From Cycas panzhihuaensis (Eukaryota; Cycadophyta), in contig CM041465.1 in NCBI GenBank assembly GCA_023213395.1, forward strand, positions 190,347,741-190,411,740: 64,000 nucleotides of DNA, given 5' to 3'. Below are positions 24,651 to 36,429 of the stretch, one piece after another. The position numbers and the translations under genes were made by a program. How positions within the stretch are numbered: position 1 is the stretch's first letter; every line of letters begins with the position of its first letter. The notes below the pieces were generated by a model. The model was given only the letters and a program-made list of their open reading frames with translations, did no database searches and was not told the DNA's origin.

Positions 24651-24715
24651 TAATCTTCCATATGAAAGTAGAAGACCATATTATTTGATGATCACCTCAA
24701 GGTTGGGTGCTTACA
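24651..24715 (-). repeat. 3' LTR of element C, piece 4
   Basis: Matches the end of the 5' LTR (32700-32763): AAAGTAGAA and TTTGAT.ATCAC.TCAA occur in both. Its edge GCTTACA (TGTAAGC on the minus strand) begins the LTR and abuts the polypurine tract. Confidence 0.85.
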
Positions 24716-24732
24716 TCCCCCTCTCCTTAAAG
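24716..24732 (-). other. Polypurine tract of element C
   Basis: Minus strand CTTTAAGGAGAGGGGGA directly before TGTAAGCACC, the usual primer for plus-strand DNA in gypsy elements. Confidence 0.85.
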
Positions 24733-24739
24733 AAAGCAT

Positions 24740-26250
24740 TACCTTAATGTCATTTACCTTATTACAAATAGTTCTAGGTATTATTGCATTATATCTTTCT
24801 TTGATTCTGAAGTGACCTCTTCTAGTATCAAATGTTTCTATTATACTATTACCTACCTGTTTATCCTATTTCTTAATACCTTCTCCTTACTATCAAAAAT
24901 TTTGAGTGGCTTTTCTTCAAACTCTAAATTTAGTCCTACTACCATATTAGTCCAGTCTAATATATACTTTGAATCTAGCACATATATTTTAAATAATAAG
25001 ATGTGAAGTACATTATACACTTAGATGTTTGGTGGAAGTGCAAATTTATATGTAACAGAACTTACCCTTTCTAATGTCTCAAATAGGCCATAATATCTAA
25101 GAGCAACCTTTTTATAGGCCCCTAAACTTATGGAACTATATTTGGGCCTCACCCTTAAAAATACAAGATCACTAACCTAGAACTCCTTGGTTGTTTACTT
25201 CAGGTCTACATATCTTTTCAATTTATCTTCTGCTACCTTTAGTTGTTATTTAATATTGATCGCCTACCTTCCTATTTCTTATAACATATTTAGACCTAGT
25301 GTATATTTGTTTTCTAAGTTATTCAAACTTAGAGGTGTAATATGGCTCCTACCATATAAAGCCTCAACTAGGTTTACTCCTAAGGATAAGCAGATAGATT
25401 TATTATATACAAATTTTATAAAATATAAATAGTTCTCCTAGATTATAAGTTACTCTAAAGTACATATCTTAAGTAGATTCTCCAACACTTAATAGACTAT
25501 CTCAGTTTATCCATCTATCTCAGGTATATTATGCTAAATTATAGCTTGGTTCCCAACTTTTAGAATAATGATCTCTAAATTTTTTAGGTTAATTTACTAC
25601 CTTTATCGAAATATATGACCTTTAGCACTCCATGCAATCTAGCAATCTCCTTTATGAAGATTACAGTAATGTATTACACTATATTAGTTAAGCATATTAG
25701 TATGAAATATGTATACTTAGTTAGCTTGTCTACAACAACTAAAATTATATCATATTATTTAGCACCTCTTTGTAAGCCTATAAAAATCTCATTTTTTTCC
25801 ACTTCCATTCAAGGATTTCTAATAACTGTAACAATTTAACTAGGTATTAATGTTCTACATTTGTCTTCTAACATGTCAAATATTTTTCTACATAGGTCAA
25901 GACATTCTTCTTCATGCTAGGCCAACAAAATTACCTTTTTATAGTACCATATATCTTATTGTAACTTAGATGTCCAATATAATATGATTCATGCACTTCA
26001 TGCAAAATAAGTTCTTTAATTTCAAAACTATATGGCATATAAACTCTTTGTTGATATGTCAAGGTGCCATTCTCTATTTCATTAAACTTTGTAAACTTCC
26101 TTAACAATGTAGAATTTATATTATGTTATTCTTTTTATTGCTATAATATATTCTTGGCTTATCTATATAATGCATCTCCTTCATAATCTCTTAAAATAGA
26201 AGTAATTAAATATGAATTTAGCATACTTACAACATTAATATAGTGTATTC
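24740..26250 (-). pseudogene. Element C integrase with C-terminal chromodomain
   Basis: From right to left on the minus strand: a zinc-binding domain with GHLSYNKIYGTIKR and YVEKYLTC (one Cys lost), then IILVVVDKLTKYTYFI of the catalytic core near 25750, then RYYGLFETLERVSSVTYKF near 25110-25055, the GPY/F module. Last comes a chromodomain, KPLKILDSKEKVLRNRI, with EEVTSE near 24790 where active copies have EEATWE. Chromodomains of this class bind modified histone tails and guide integration into heterochromatin. Reading stops where the polypurine tract begins, as in Tekay/Del elements. Stops and frame changes are frequent. Confidence 0.8.
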
Positions 26251-26329
26251 AACTTGGAGAATCAATGACCTTGTTTTCTTTGCCTTTGTCATAGTAAAAT
26301 TCAAAATTAAATTTACTCATATATTTTAT

Positions 26330-27470
26330 CCATCTACATTATTTGATATTTAACTGTGGTTGGGTGAAGATATACTAAATAATGTAATGGTCTATTCAAA
26401 GTTTAAATTTTTCCTCTAATAAATAGTATTACCAAACCTTGAATGCATGTACAAGATAGTGTTTTTCATATGATTTCAACTTTTTGGACTCATAAACCAC
26501 CATCTTTTGGCTCCACATAAGAATAACACCAAGCCCATCTAAGTTAGCATCCATACAAACTAAAATGTCCATGTCTAGATGTAATACAGTTAATATAGGT
26601 GTTAACATAAGTATATTTTTCAATAATTGAAATATCTTTTTACATATATTAGTCCATATAAACTTAGTATTTTCCATTTATGAAGAAGTAATTGGGATTG
26701 TGATCCTAGAAAAAACTCTTATATACTTGTAGTATCTTGTAAGCCCCATAAAAGTTCATACCTCTTATAAACTATAAGGGGAAGGTTGATCCATGACTTC
26801 CTATATTTTCTAAGAGTCTATAAAGATGCTTTAAGTTAAGATGATATGCTCTAAGTAATGTACCTACCCTTTAAAATTCACACTTACTAAATTTTACGTA
26901 CAACTTATACTCCCTAAGTAATTGTAACATTATTCATAAGTGCCTCTCATACCACTCTTTTCTCTTAGATTAGACTAATATATCATTAATGAAAACCACC
27001 ATAAATTTATCTAAGTACTACCAAAATACATTATTCATCATGCATATAAAAGTAGAAAGTGTATTAGTTAGGCCAAAAGGTATTACAACAAACTCATAGT
27101 TGTCATATCTTATTTCAAATATTGTCTTGAAGATATCTTCATCATAAATTTTGATCTAATAGTATCTATATTTTAGATCATTCTTTATGAACATAATTGC
27201 GCCTCTCATCTGATCAAATAAGTCCTTTATCCTAGGTAATGAGTACTTATCCTTGATAGTAACTTTATTTAGTTAGTTGTAATTAATACGTAGCCTTATA
27301 GATCCATCCTTCTTCTTCATAAAAAATACTAAAGCTCCCCATGGCAAGGTACTTGGTTTGATAAGTCCTTTGTCCTATAACTCTTCCAACTACATATTTA
27401 ATTCAATTAACTTAGTTGTGGTTAGTTTATATGGAGCTTTAAAAACTCACCCTACTCAAGGAACAAGTTT
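26330..27470 (-). pseudogene. Element C reverse transcriptase and RNase H
   Basis: Near 27236-27192 the minus strand reads [13 protein letters not shown], the DLFDQ box characteristic of Tekay/Del elements. IPFGLTNTLSTF follows near 27080-27045, then FMVVFINDILV near 26975-26940, where the catalytic FIDDILV has lost one Asp. YKLYVKFSKCEF follows. The RNase H frame 26677-26429 reads KFIWTNICKKIFQLLKN, ILVCMDANLDGLGVILM and YEKHYLVHAFKVW, with the key Asp of DAN..G present. The part between has stops. The enzyme would have copied the element RNA. Confidence 0.8.
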
Positions 27471-27699
27471 TATATCATAGTCTACATCCCTCTTTAGAGG
27501 TAACCTAAGTAGTTCACTTAGGAAAACATCCTTAAACTCTTGTGTAATAGGAAAATTCTAACTAATCAATCATTTCTGGGATTATTCTTTGGTTGCATAG
27601 GCTACATATATCTTAGAGACTTTTGTCACCCATTTCTTCACTTGTGTAGTAGAAATTTACTACATACATGTTGTGATCTTCTTCCCTTATACTACTATT

Positions 27700-29401
27700 G
27701 GGTTCCCTTGATTACCAAATATTTAATTAGCTTTTCATAAAAAATAAATTTGGCATGATGTTCTTGTAGCCATTCCATGACAATAATGACATCGTAGTCT
27801 CCTAATATAAGAATCTAGAAGGTGACTTTTATGGATCAAGTTTTCCACTCAAGAGGATATAAAGATACAAATTTTGTCATCTTTCTTTTATTACCTTCAA
27901 CCATTTGAGTAGTATATTTCTTTATATAAAATTTCCTCTAAAGTTCGTAATTTTTAACAAATCTAAGTTGTATAAAATTGTGACTACTCTTAGAGTCAAT
28001 TAATTATCTAAGGCCTTAACTAATAATTTGACCTTATACCTACACCATCATAAATTAGTGGTCAATTTGTCTTCCCTTAATCGTTACTTAGACAAACATT
28101 TGTCGTATTTCTTTGGTTATTCTTATAATAATAAACTCCATTTCCATGCTATGTATTTTCTAGTTATACTAACTCTTTTCAGACATTGTACAACAAATCC
28201 TCTCTGATCATATATAAAACATCTTCCTATAGCTTAATTTCTTGAGCTGTCTATAGTTGGTAAGTTTGGCCTTATGTTGACTTATTAGGGATTGAGATTT
28301 ATACCTCTATAATTAAATTGTTGATATTTGAAATTTCTTCTTTGTTATCATGATTTCATTAGTTTCTTCTCTTTATATCCAACAGGCTTATTGTTCAGCC
28401 TCATTTATTGATTCTTAAAATGTATGGTCTTATGAATGGCTTCCCCCAAAGTCTTTGATTCTAATAACTTGATTCTATTTTGTATATATTTATTCAACCC
28501 ACTAGTAAATCTGTGCACCTTCATCTTTTCCTTCTATATATAAGGTACATATTATAGCAATTCTATGAATTCCCTTTCATGCTCATCAACAATCCCCCTT
28601 CCTTATTTTAATTTATAGAATGCCTTTATCTTTTCATCATAATATTATTTTGATAAATATATTTACTTGAAGTATTTCATGAACTTACTCCATCTTAGGT
28701 CTCTCTTAAAAACCCTTTATTTTCTTATGGTGATCACACCACATAAATGCTTTTCCTTTCATATTATAAATTGTTATTCTTATATTTACATTAGAGTTAA
28801 ATTCATTTAATTTAAAATATTTTTTAATATTTAACAATCAACGTTCAGCCTCACCTTTGTTTCTTATTTATCCATCAAAAGTAGGAGGTTTTACATTTCT
28901 TATTTCATATTGGAATGCATCTCTCCTTTTTCTTTGTTCTCTATATCCCAAATTTGATCATAAGGTTTCTTTAGAAGATGGAGCTTTTGAGAAATAATGC
29001 TCTTGATTAAGATGTCTTGTCCTCCTAGTTCTCTTGCTTTCATGCTCTTTGGTATACGGTTTATATGAACTACTTCTTTGTTGATTGCTCCTCATATTCC
29101 TGATCCTTTCAAATATTTCTTAATTTATTATCCTCTATATGTTATTAAGCATAGACTTATAGCTTCTTAGGATCCTCTCATTATCTTCTTTATGACTCCT
29201 TAGTTGTTCTTATAAGTTTAACATGACCTTTAAATATTAGTCTGTGGTATTTCCCTTGGTTGTAGAATCTCTTCCACCTCCATTCCCTTAATATTTTCCT
29301 TTCCCTAACTTTCTTGGGCCATTCTGGAGGTAGCTTTGAGTATGTCCATTATCTATTCTTATTACATTTGTATCTCAATTTAGTGTTTTACTAAAATCCA
29401 T
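27700..29401 (-). pseudogene. Element C gag and protease
   Basis: Gag begins with ATG at 29401 on the minus strand (MDFSKTLN), about 100 bases inside the primer-binding site. Near 28890-28730 it reads KPPTFDG, NIKKYFKLNEF and KGKAFMW, the conserved Ty3 gag fold. The protease near 28000 reads LIDSKSSHNFI, against LIDSGSSHNFI, so Gly in the catalytic triad is Lys. GDYDVIIVMEWLQEHHAKF near 27800-27750 is the flap region (GYDVILGMDWL). The zinc knuckle is not clear. Roughly one codon in ten is a stop. Confidence 0.75.
27764..27820 (-). other. Protease flap motif of element C
   Basis: Minus-strand LILGDYDVIIVMEWLQEHH, the best-kept part of the protease; it helps to place the domain within the gag-protease entry. 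Confidence 0.6.
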
Positions 29402-29504
29402 TTTAGAAATTTTGATAATAATCAAATAATAGTGCAACTTATCAACACTTATCAACTTCAAGTTTATTGTGTTAAGGGTTGTATTTGGTAGCCTTCGAGA
29501 CTTA

Positions 29505-29517
29505 GGCTCTAATACCA
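29505..29517 (-). other. Primer-binding site of element C
   Basis: Minus strand TGGTATTAGAGCC, one C->T change from TGGTATCAGAGCC, 2 nt from the LTR at 29520. Confidence 0.85.
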
Positions 29518-29519
29518 AT

Positions 29520-32500
29520 TATCATAGCCATACTAGCTATTATTTGATACTAACTCTCATGACCTAACCTAGCTAGACAAGCTTATATGCAATGTGATTA
29601 AGACACAATGGTAATATATTATGAATTTTTAGCAATTCTAGCATCTAATTATATATCAAGTTTGAATTCATGAAGGCTTTTATGGGAGTAATTCATAGTA
29701 GAATAAACACCCAAGGATGCATATAAACCCAAGTTATATTGATGCTTAATATTTATATATAAGATCTTTACTGCTATAACAAAACTAATGTGAGAATTAA
29801 AACTATAACCAAGTATGTATATAGAAATTCATCATAAGCCAAGCTACATATCGAGGTAAGAGAGCAACATTACATAAAACATATTACACTATGAGAACAA
29901 AGTATTTGAGATTTATCAAGGAATGAAGCTAGCCAACCAAATTATAATTGAAGGATTCTCCCATCCAATCAATTATAATCCCATAAATAAATATACCCCC
30001 AAGCTAAAGCACATGATATAAATATAGGAATACTAATTTTCCACTTTTCATATAACCCTTCCTAAGTTGCTTTATTAATAGATGCCTCAAGTCCTTTCGA
30101 TATAAAACTCTATTGTATAAGTAGTTGCCCAAAAAATGCTACTATTATATGTCAGTATACCTTTGATTAAAATATAATTAATCTCATATAATAACAATTA
30201 TTTCTTATTAAGCCATTCTTATTCTCTGAAATAAGCAAACAGTGTCAAATTGCTTACAAATCTAATCTTAAAGGACTTCCTTATTATTTGATGCACCTAT
30301 CATGAACTTATAAAGTACAACTGAGTTTAAGAGGAGAAACTAGCCAAGACCCTTATCTTTAAGCAACCTATAGGTGGAGTAACTAACTCAATACCATATT
30401 TATAAAGAGCTTAGAAAGAGAAACTAACCTAGAATCCTTACTTAAGCAAAGATCAAGGAGAGTCAACCACTTAATTATCTTGATCTCAAGATACTAGTAA
30501 GTAGGAGAAACCACCCAGCTACCTTGTAAAATACCAACTAACAATAAGGTATAAGAGAGAAACTAACTTAAAACCTTACCTTATAAGAAGATATTACATC
30601 TAATAATAGTAGTCTAATGAGATTAGTATTATAGCTTACCTATAAATCTCTGGAAAGAGAATCAATCTATTTTCTATTAATCTTATTATATAAAATGCAC
30701 AAAAATGCTCTCTAGAATATCTTTGTTTCACTTAGCCAAAACTTTATAATTCATCTCTACATACTTGATAATTTTCTTTATTTGATTTCTCTATCTCTTC
30801 ATATGTGTCTTCTCCCCTTCTCGGTTTTTCTTTTTCTTGCATTTAATTCTCTACCTAACTACCATTAATGTTTGGTGGAAGTTATGAGACTTAGTGGCTG
30901 GAATATTGCCCTAACAAGCTACTAAAAGTAGCCTATAGTTATTGTTGTTTAAATAATTATCTATTGTCCACTACTCCCACTTTTAAAAATATCTCCCTAT
31001 AGTGAATTCCTAAGTGGTCCTTAATTATCCAAGTCTATAGATGTCTTTAATACAATTCCAAGGAGGTTGATTAAATAATTTTTTATTAATTAATAAGAAA
31101 GTTATAAAAGAAATTATAAAAATCTATTAGCTACTATTCATGTTGCCATACTATTCTTTTGATATTTTGGGCCAATGGGAACACTTCAAAAGTATGAATA
31201 ATTAAATTTATTCATATGGAGATAAATGTCTTTGAATAATTATTCCAACACAACTAGAATCATCTAATACTAACTTTGAATGAACAAGATAGCATTAAAA
31301 TAGCAGAAGGCTACCAAACATTAACTTTTTACTTAATTAAGTAAGTTTAATCATAAAACCCAGAAATATCACCTTAAATATTTATTAGGCATAAAATCTT
31401 TTTGTATAAATTGATATCTATTTTAGAAAGATTTGAATCAAAATGGGGTACTTGAAAAATCAATAAGTGTTAAGAGAGTTATAGTATTTTTTATAAATTA
31501 CATTTTTTTAGGGTTTTATCCTCACATTCTCTCTTCTTGCAAATTCCTTCTCTTAAAAACTTTACCCTATAAAAACTCCTCTTTATGGAACTTCTCTTTA
31601 AAGTCTTCTCTCACAAACCTTCTTCTCATAAAGACTTCTCCCCATAAATTTCTTTCTTACAACTTCTTCTTACAAAACTTTACTTTTATAAGTACAAATA
31701 CTGAGGTTTTCACAAAAATCTACTTTGAAGTCTAAATTTAAAGGGACATAACTTTTTCATCTAGCATCTGATTTAATAGTTTTACCATTGATTGGAAAGA
31801 ACTCAATATACTCTTTATCAAGGGATAATTATATAAGGCTAAAAGATAACTTGAAATAATATTCTGCTCCTTCAAACTCACTAATTTAATAAGTTGTTCC
31901 ATTTTTATAAATAGTGAAGTTTAAACCCTATAACTTTAATCTACCATAACTTTCTTATATGATATTCATTCTAGGATTTCTACTACTCATCCAAAAGCTA
32001 TTGATTCCTTCTTTGATATGGAGTAAGATTTGAAATCTATTTATGAAGTATAAAATATAAATTATGGTAAACTACTTACAAATTATTCTTATAACTTTAG
32101 ACTTGCATATCTTTTCCATCTAGTTTCTATTTATAGTATTCATCTATTCATTGAAAATTTGAAAACTTTTCTTTCACTGGTAGAGTTATTTTCAAATTAT
32201 GTCGATTAACTAAATTTTATATCTCAAAGATATTTGATGATCTGAGTATTTGTCTACTACTCTTGCAACTACTCCTACACCTTTATTCTTGCTTTGTTCA
32301 TATTATTTGCTCTCTTATTCTTTGAAAGCGATTTGGTTGGTCTTTGTATTGATGTAAGCTACAACAAAATAAATATGTTATATCAAAGTAAAGTATTAGT
32401 ATAAAATACAAATACTCTACAGTTACTACTAACATACATAAGCTACCTACCCAAAAATCATAAAATTGTGCACCCTAATACCTAGTAGAGTATGAAATAG

Positions 32501-32763
32501 ATTTCCACTTCACAAAGATGAATAAGTAAATAAAGTGGTGCATGCTCATACCTAATAGAGAATAAAATGACTTCCACCTTATATAGGATAAATAGTAAAG
32601 AAATAAAATAAATAATATTGATATAAGCTACGAAGAAAAGTAAAGAGGATGAAGAAAATGAGAGAGATAAGGAGAAAATGACAAGTGTTAACTACTATTA
32701 ATTTGTCATATAAAAGTAGAAACATGTACCATTTGATAATCACTTCAATATTAGGTCCTTATA
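29520..32763 (-). repeat. 5' LTR of element C, uninterrupted (3244 bp)
   Basis: It begins TATCATAGCC beside the primer-binding site and ends CCTTATA (TG...CA decayed at both ends). It is the empty-site reference for G (at 29720), Cop1 (near 30330), Cop2 (near 32590) and B (near 32690). The open frame at 31433-31735 plus lies wholly inside it and is a by-product of its CTTCTC-rich composition. The 5-bp target copy to the right would be ATAAC (32764-32768); its partner is off the window. Confidence 0.85.
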
Positions 32764-33904
32764 ATAACCAATAGAATATAAGGCATATAAGAACTAATAT
32801 ATATAAGACTTAACCTAAATTATAAGGGGTTTTTCTATAGCTCCTTGGCTCTTAAAGGAATGTTTTGGCTTCTTAGATTTTAACTCTTTAGGCAATGTTT
32901 TAGTAGAGAATAAACTAGAGCAACACTTAGTGGGCTTGCATATTGTAGCCTTAGCCCTTCTAAGTATTTCCTTTATAATCTATAATTTCAATTATTAATT
33001 AAATATTTCTTGTGACAAGGTCCTAATCAGAATGCTCTATGTTATGAGTTAGTAGTTTGCTCATTTGTTATCAAACCCCTTTTGTCTTTGAAAGGTATTG
33101 AGTCATTTAGAAATTAGTATGTTATGAAGATTATAAGAGAGCACTACATCATATACCACTCTCTATATAGGATTCCTTCCATATCTTGTATGCCTTACCC
33201 TTTGTTCATGCCAACTAATTAAACTTTCATTTCCTACATACCCCTCTCATAAACTTTAATTATATTCTTTGTTCTCTTCTTATTCATACAAATATTATCT
33301 CCTCATCTCTAAATTATTTCCCTCCTTTTGAGCCAAATCCACATGGATTGAGTATGGGAACCCACAACACATAGGCTTCAAGATCTACCATATGTAAGGT
33401 ATAATATATTAACACATAACAAATCTCTTACAGATGATCCATAGCATTCATTAAAAGCTCAAATTTAAAAATGCATTACGAGGGGAACATTTTAAGAATG
33501 GTAAATTATTATGTTCATTGAACTATGACCAAGTCACTTAAGTAGGACTAATCCCTTAATATGTTCTACAATTATGAATGCAAGGCAAACCATGGTTACA
33601 GTGGCATTGGCTTGTACTAATGCTTTTAGGAAAAAGTATGTAGAGGGGAGGGGTGAATGTTATGTTTTTATATCCCCTAATTGATCAAAGTACGTTTAAA
33701 AGCTTGAATTCTATAGTTATGATATGAAGTTGTGATGCATAGAACATGGCATAGATCTTCATATTGGCTTCAAAATAAGTGGCTATGGACTTCAAGTAGG
33801 CATTGTAGAGTAAAGTCAGACTAATTTGAAACTTGTATTCATAAATATAAATTATTAGAGGCTTTGTTAAAGTTATCCTTACCCAATTAATAATTTAAAT
33901 GTTT
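32764..33904. other. AT-rich sequence with nothing recognised
   Basis: Right flank of element C. No long frame, LTR edge, primer-binding site or retroelement motif on either strand. Probably older repeat debris. Confidence 0.5.
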
Positions 33905-33920
33905 ACTTAGATATAATGAA

Positions 33921-34205
33921 TTGACAGGTCATTTGAAAGAGTTAAACATAAAAAATCCCCTGCCATCGTTGCAGACTGCACTACAACGACGAACGCCTGA
34001 TCGTTGCAGACTGCACTACAACGAACGCCTGATCGTTGCAGAACGCCGTCGTTGCAGACTGCACGACGAACGCCTGATCGTTGCAGACTGCACTACAACT
34101 CTTAATACGTCATCCTCCACCATCACCTTAACTCTTGATTATCCAAACCCTCAGCCATTAGGTATAACTACCCCCACATATTTCAGAAACACTTTCAGTA
34201 CATAA
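33921..34205 (+). CDS. Unrecognised 94-codon frame spanning the minisatellite
   Basis: The frame opens with MTGHLKELN, runs through the tandem repeat (giving RLIVA twice with Arg-rich spacers), then STITLTLDYPNPQPLG, and stops 37 bases before the splice-acceptor-like site at 34242. The repeat makes long frames by chance, and no family is recognisable. It could be an exon of a fragmentary host gene or non-coding. Confidence 0.12.
   Translation: MTGHLKELNIKNPLPSLQTALQRRTPDRCRLHYNERLIVAERRRCRLHDERLIVADCTTTLNTSSSTITLTLDYPNPQPLGITTPTYFRNTFST
33967..34099. repeat. Minisatellite of about 30-35 bp
   Basis: Units begin CGTTGCAG at 33967, 34002, 34034, 34050 and 34079. Full units run CGTTGCAGACTGCACTACAA then CGACGAACGCCTGAT; the third is only 16 bases and the last is partial. 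All units keep their CpGs. Confidence 0.9.
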
Positions 34206-34860
34206 ATATTTGAGTAAAAGTGACGAATTTTTTTTTTTTCAGGCGGAGGTGGTGCCTTGAATTACATAATCACAGCCCAATTTTTGTGTGTTGGAATTAT
34301 TCAACAACATTTTGGCAGATACCTTACTTGAAAAAAAAATACGACTTCCCAACACTGAACATGGGATTTTCGCTGTAGATTAATCCTCAGAACTGAAAAT
34401 CTCTAGTCGTAGACGTAGAGTATCTCTGGTTAGTCGTTAATGTGAAATATTGTTGCAAACGAATACTATCCTTAAATTAAATAAGGATTTGAAGATTAAT
34501 TAATAACGCCGACACGTAGTTTGCGGCGCATTGTGAGCAATGTTGTGCCGGCACAATTCATGAGTTAGCACTTTATGTTGGTCTCTTATTACAATATTTA
34601 AAAAGCCTATCGCCACGCCCCAAATTCGAGACGAACGCATTTAACACATTTGTATTGTAGAATTTATGCCATGATTTTTTTGTTTTTATAGATGATGAAT
34701 TTTATGCTATTCTAGTTCACGTGACTATTACGCAACCATAGCATTTATTAGGGTTTTTAATCATTATTTTGTTCTTGATAGTTACATTGATGGAGATTTG
34801 GCGCCCTATCGCATTCTTATCAATAGTATACCTTCCACCCTAGGTGGTGTTAATTATTGA

Positions 34861-36429
34861 AAATTTAATTTGCATGTTTTTCTCCTTATTCCTTTCCTCC
34901 TCAAGATTGTTGGGTATCCTAGTCATTACTTTTTTATTTAAAACATGCAAATAATCTACATGGTCCTCATGTCTTAATATCTATTAGTAATCTATTATAC
35001 TTGAGTACAAGTCCATGCTCCATTATGGTACACCTTTTAAGGGTTTTTCAATTGATGAAGTAACTACAATGAAATGCCCTATATGGATGGAATTTTCTAA
35101 CCTTTCCCTATATTTGTGACTACTTCTTAATAGTCTTGTCATTCCTCTTGGTAGATTGCATTATAAACATCCAAAATGTCAATTTAGTGGTCAACCCCAT
35201 CTTAGACTTTGTTCATAGATTAACTTAGCTAAATCTCTTTTGTAAAAAATCTCCATTTACATTGGATAAACAATAGTTATTCAAAATTTGTAATATCTCA
35301 ACATATCTAATGTATATTTTGGTGCTACAAGTTCACTCACTTTGCTAAACCCCATTTATTTCTTACTTCTAAGGTTAAACCTCAACTAAACAAAAGAAAA
35401 AGGATGGACACAAGGAAAGAAATAGATAAACCAAAAGAGATAGCCTAGCTTTTGCAATCTTAACCATTTTCTTCACCTCCATGTGCAGCTTTACCACGCC
35501 TCCCCCTCCTCCCCCCTCCAACCAATGCTTTCTCATGGTGATATTTCACTATGTTGTGTTAAAAACACTCCCATTGAAACTTCTAATGAAAATAAATGAT
35601 GGATTTTGTTTCTAAATCCAAGAAATAGAATTCTTTCAATATGTAAAATTCTAAACATTCAACTACTCTTCTTCTAAAAATTATCATGCAAATCCTCACT
35701 AACTTGATTCTCTTATGGTTACCTTCCACCCCACCCCAATCATCAAATAATTTGGTACTACCTTTGAAAGAAGTTTATTATTTCAGAGATACTTAATAAA
35801 ATTTAAAGCATTTTATAAATTCTTCTTAGAAGTAATGCCTAGAATGATCCCACTAGAAACAAACAATAAAATAATAATGAATTAGCAATAAATAACCTAT
35901 AAAGATACTAAATAAATGATTAGAAATTGATGACAAGTAATGGGGCAAATACTTAATATTAAATTATCAAATATGGAAATTAATCCATTATCTAAAAGAT
36001 GAAAAAAAAGATATTAAGTTTTGCTTAGCATGATTCCTATATTTATAAACAAAATAATCGATTATTTATAGAGTTAGCTTTAATAATCATTAAAACAATA
36101 AAGGCCAATTATAATCCATCTCTCTTTAAAATAATTCAGCCCATAAGTTTTTAATTTTTCTACCTTGGTCTTAATGGGTCAATGACTCAAAATGCTTCAC
36201 CTAGAAAGTATGGGAGAGAAATGTACATCTTCATCCCACCACTTACTAAATCCATGATACCATAGACATTCAAGCCATCGTTGCATAATCTTTTAGAAGC
36301 AATCGATATGTATTCACTTTATGCCAATAATGACTAATTCTAGGTAACCTTTATATAAGATCTTATGTGTGGAAGGTTTTAGGACCATTGTGTTGTTAAT
36401 TCAACTTGTTTGAGATCCTTTGTCTTGTT
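34861..36429. other. AT-rich sequence with nothing recognised
   Basis: No retroelement motif or LTR edge. A C-rich patch (35489-35519, CCTCCCCCTCCTCCCCCCTCC within it) stands out. The rest resembles other decayed repeat sequence. Confidence 0.5.

Larger units (their letters stand above)
747..32763 (-). mobile_element. Element C: long-LTR chromovirus (Tekay/Del-like), host to four nested insertions
   Basis: This is a Ty3/gypsy retrotransposon on the minus strand. Its 5' LTR is 29520-32763 (3244 bp), its primer-binding site 29505-29517, its interior 24716-29519 (4.8 kb) and its polypurine tract 24716-24732. The 3' LTR is split into 747-1372, 8282-10609, 15514-15631 and 24651-24715. Its first roughly 195 bases lie left of element G, outside the window. 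The pieces add up to about 3.1 kb and are collinear with 29720-32763. LTRs over 3 kb, the DLFDQ motif in reverse transcriptase and a chromodomain at the end of integrase fit the Tekay/Del clade. All frames carry stops, so the element cannot move by itself. Confidence 0.85.
33905..34860. other. CpG-retaining island of unknown origin
   Basis: Base use changes abruptly here: CG dinucleotides are common (CGTTGCAG, GCCGACACG, TGCGGCGCA, GTGCCGGCAC), while the flanks have almost none. It holds the minisatellite at 33967-34099. It also has a run of 13 T followed by CAG at 34242, a strong splice-acceptor shape. From 34242 comes an open stretch of 29 codons starting GGGGALNYIITAQFL and ending in TGA. 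A TATA-like ATATTTAAAAAGCC (34594-34607) and a CACGTG box (34718-34723) follow. It may be a host gene fragment, a gene edge kept free of methylation, or a recent insertion. I recognise no protein. Confidence 0.5.

Noticed and set aside
31433-31735. A 100-codon plus-strand frame as a gene
   Set aside because: It lies wholly inside the 5' LTR of element C, and its counterpart in the other LTR (about 9500-9700) has stops; it reflects CTTCTC-rich composition.
33967-34099. The repeat array as a CRISPR
   Set aside because: Units are contiguous without unique spacers and the window is plant nuclear DNA.
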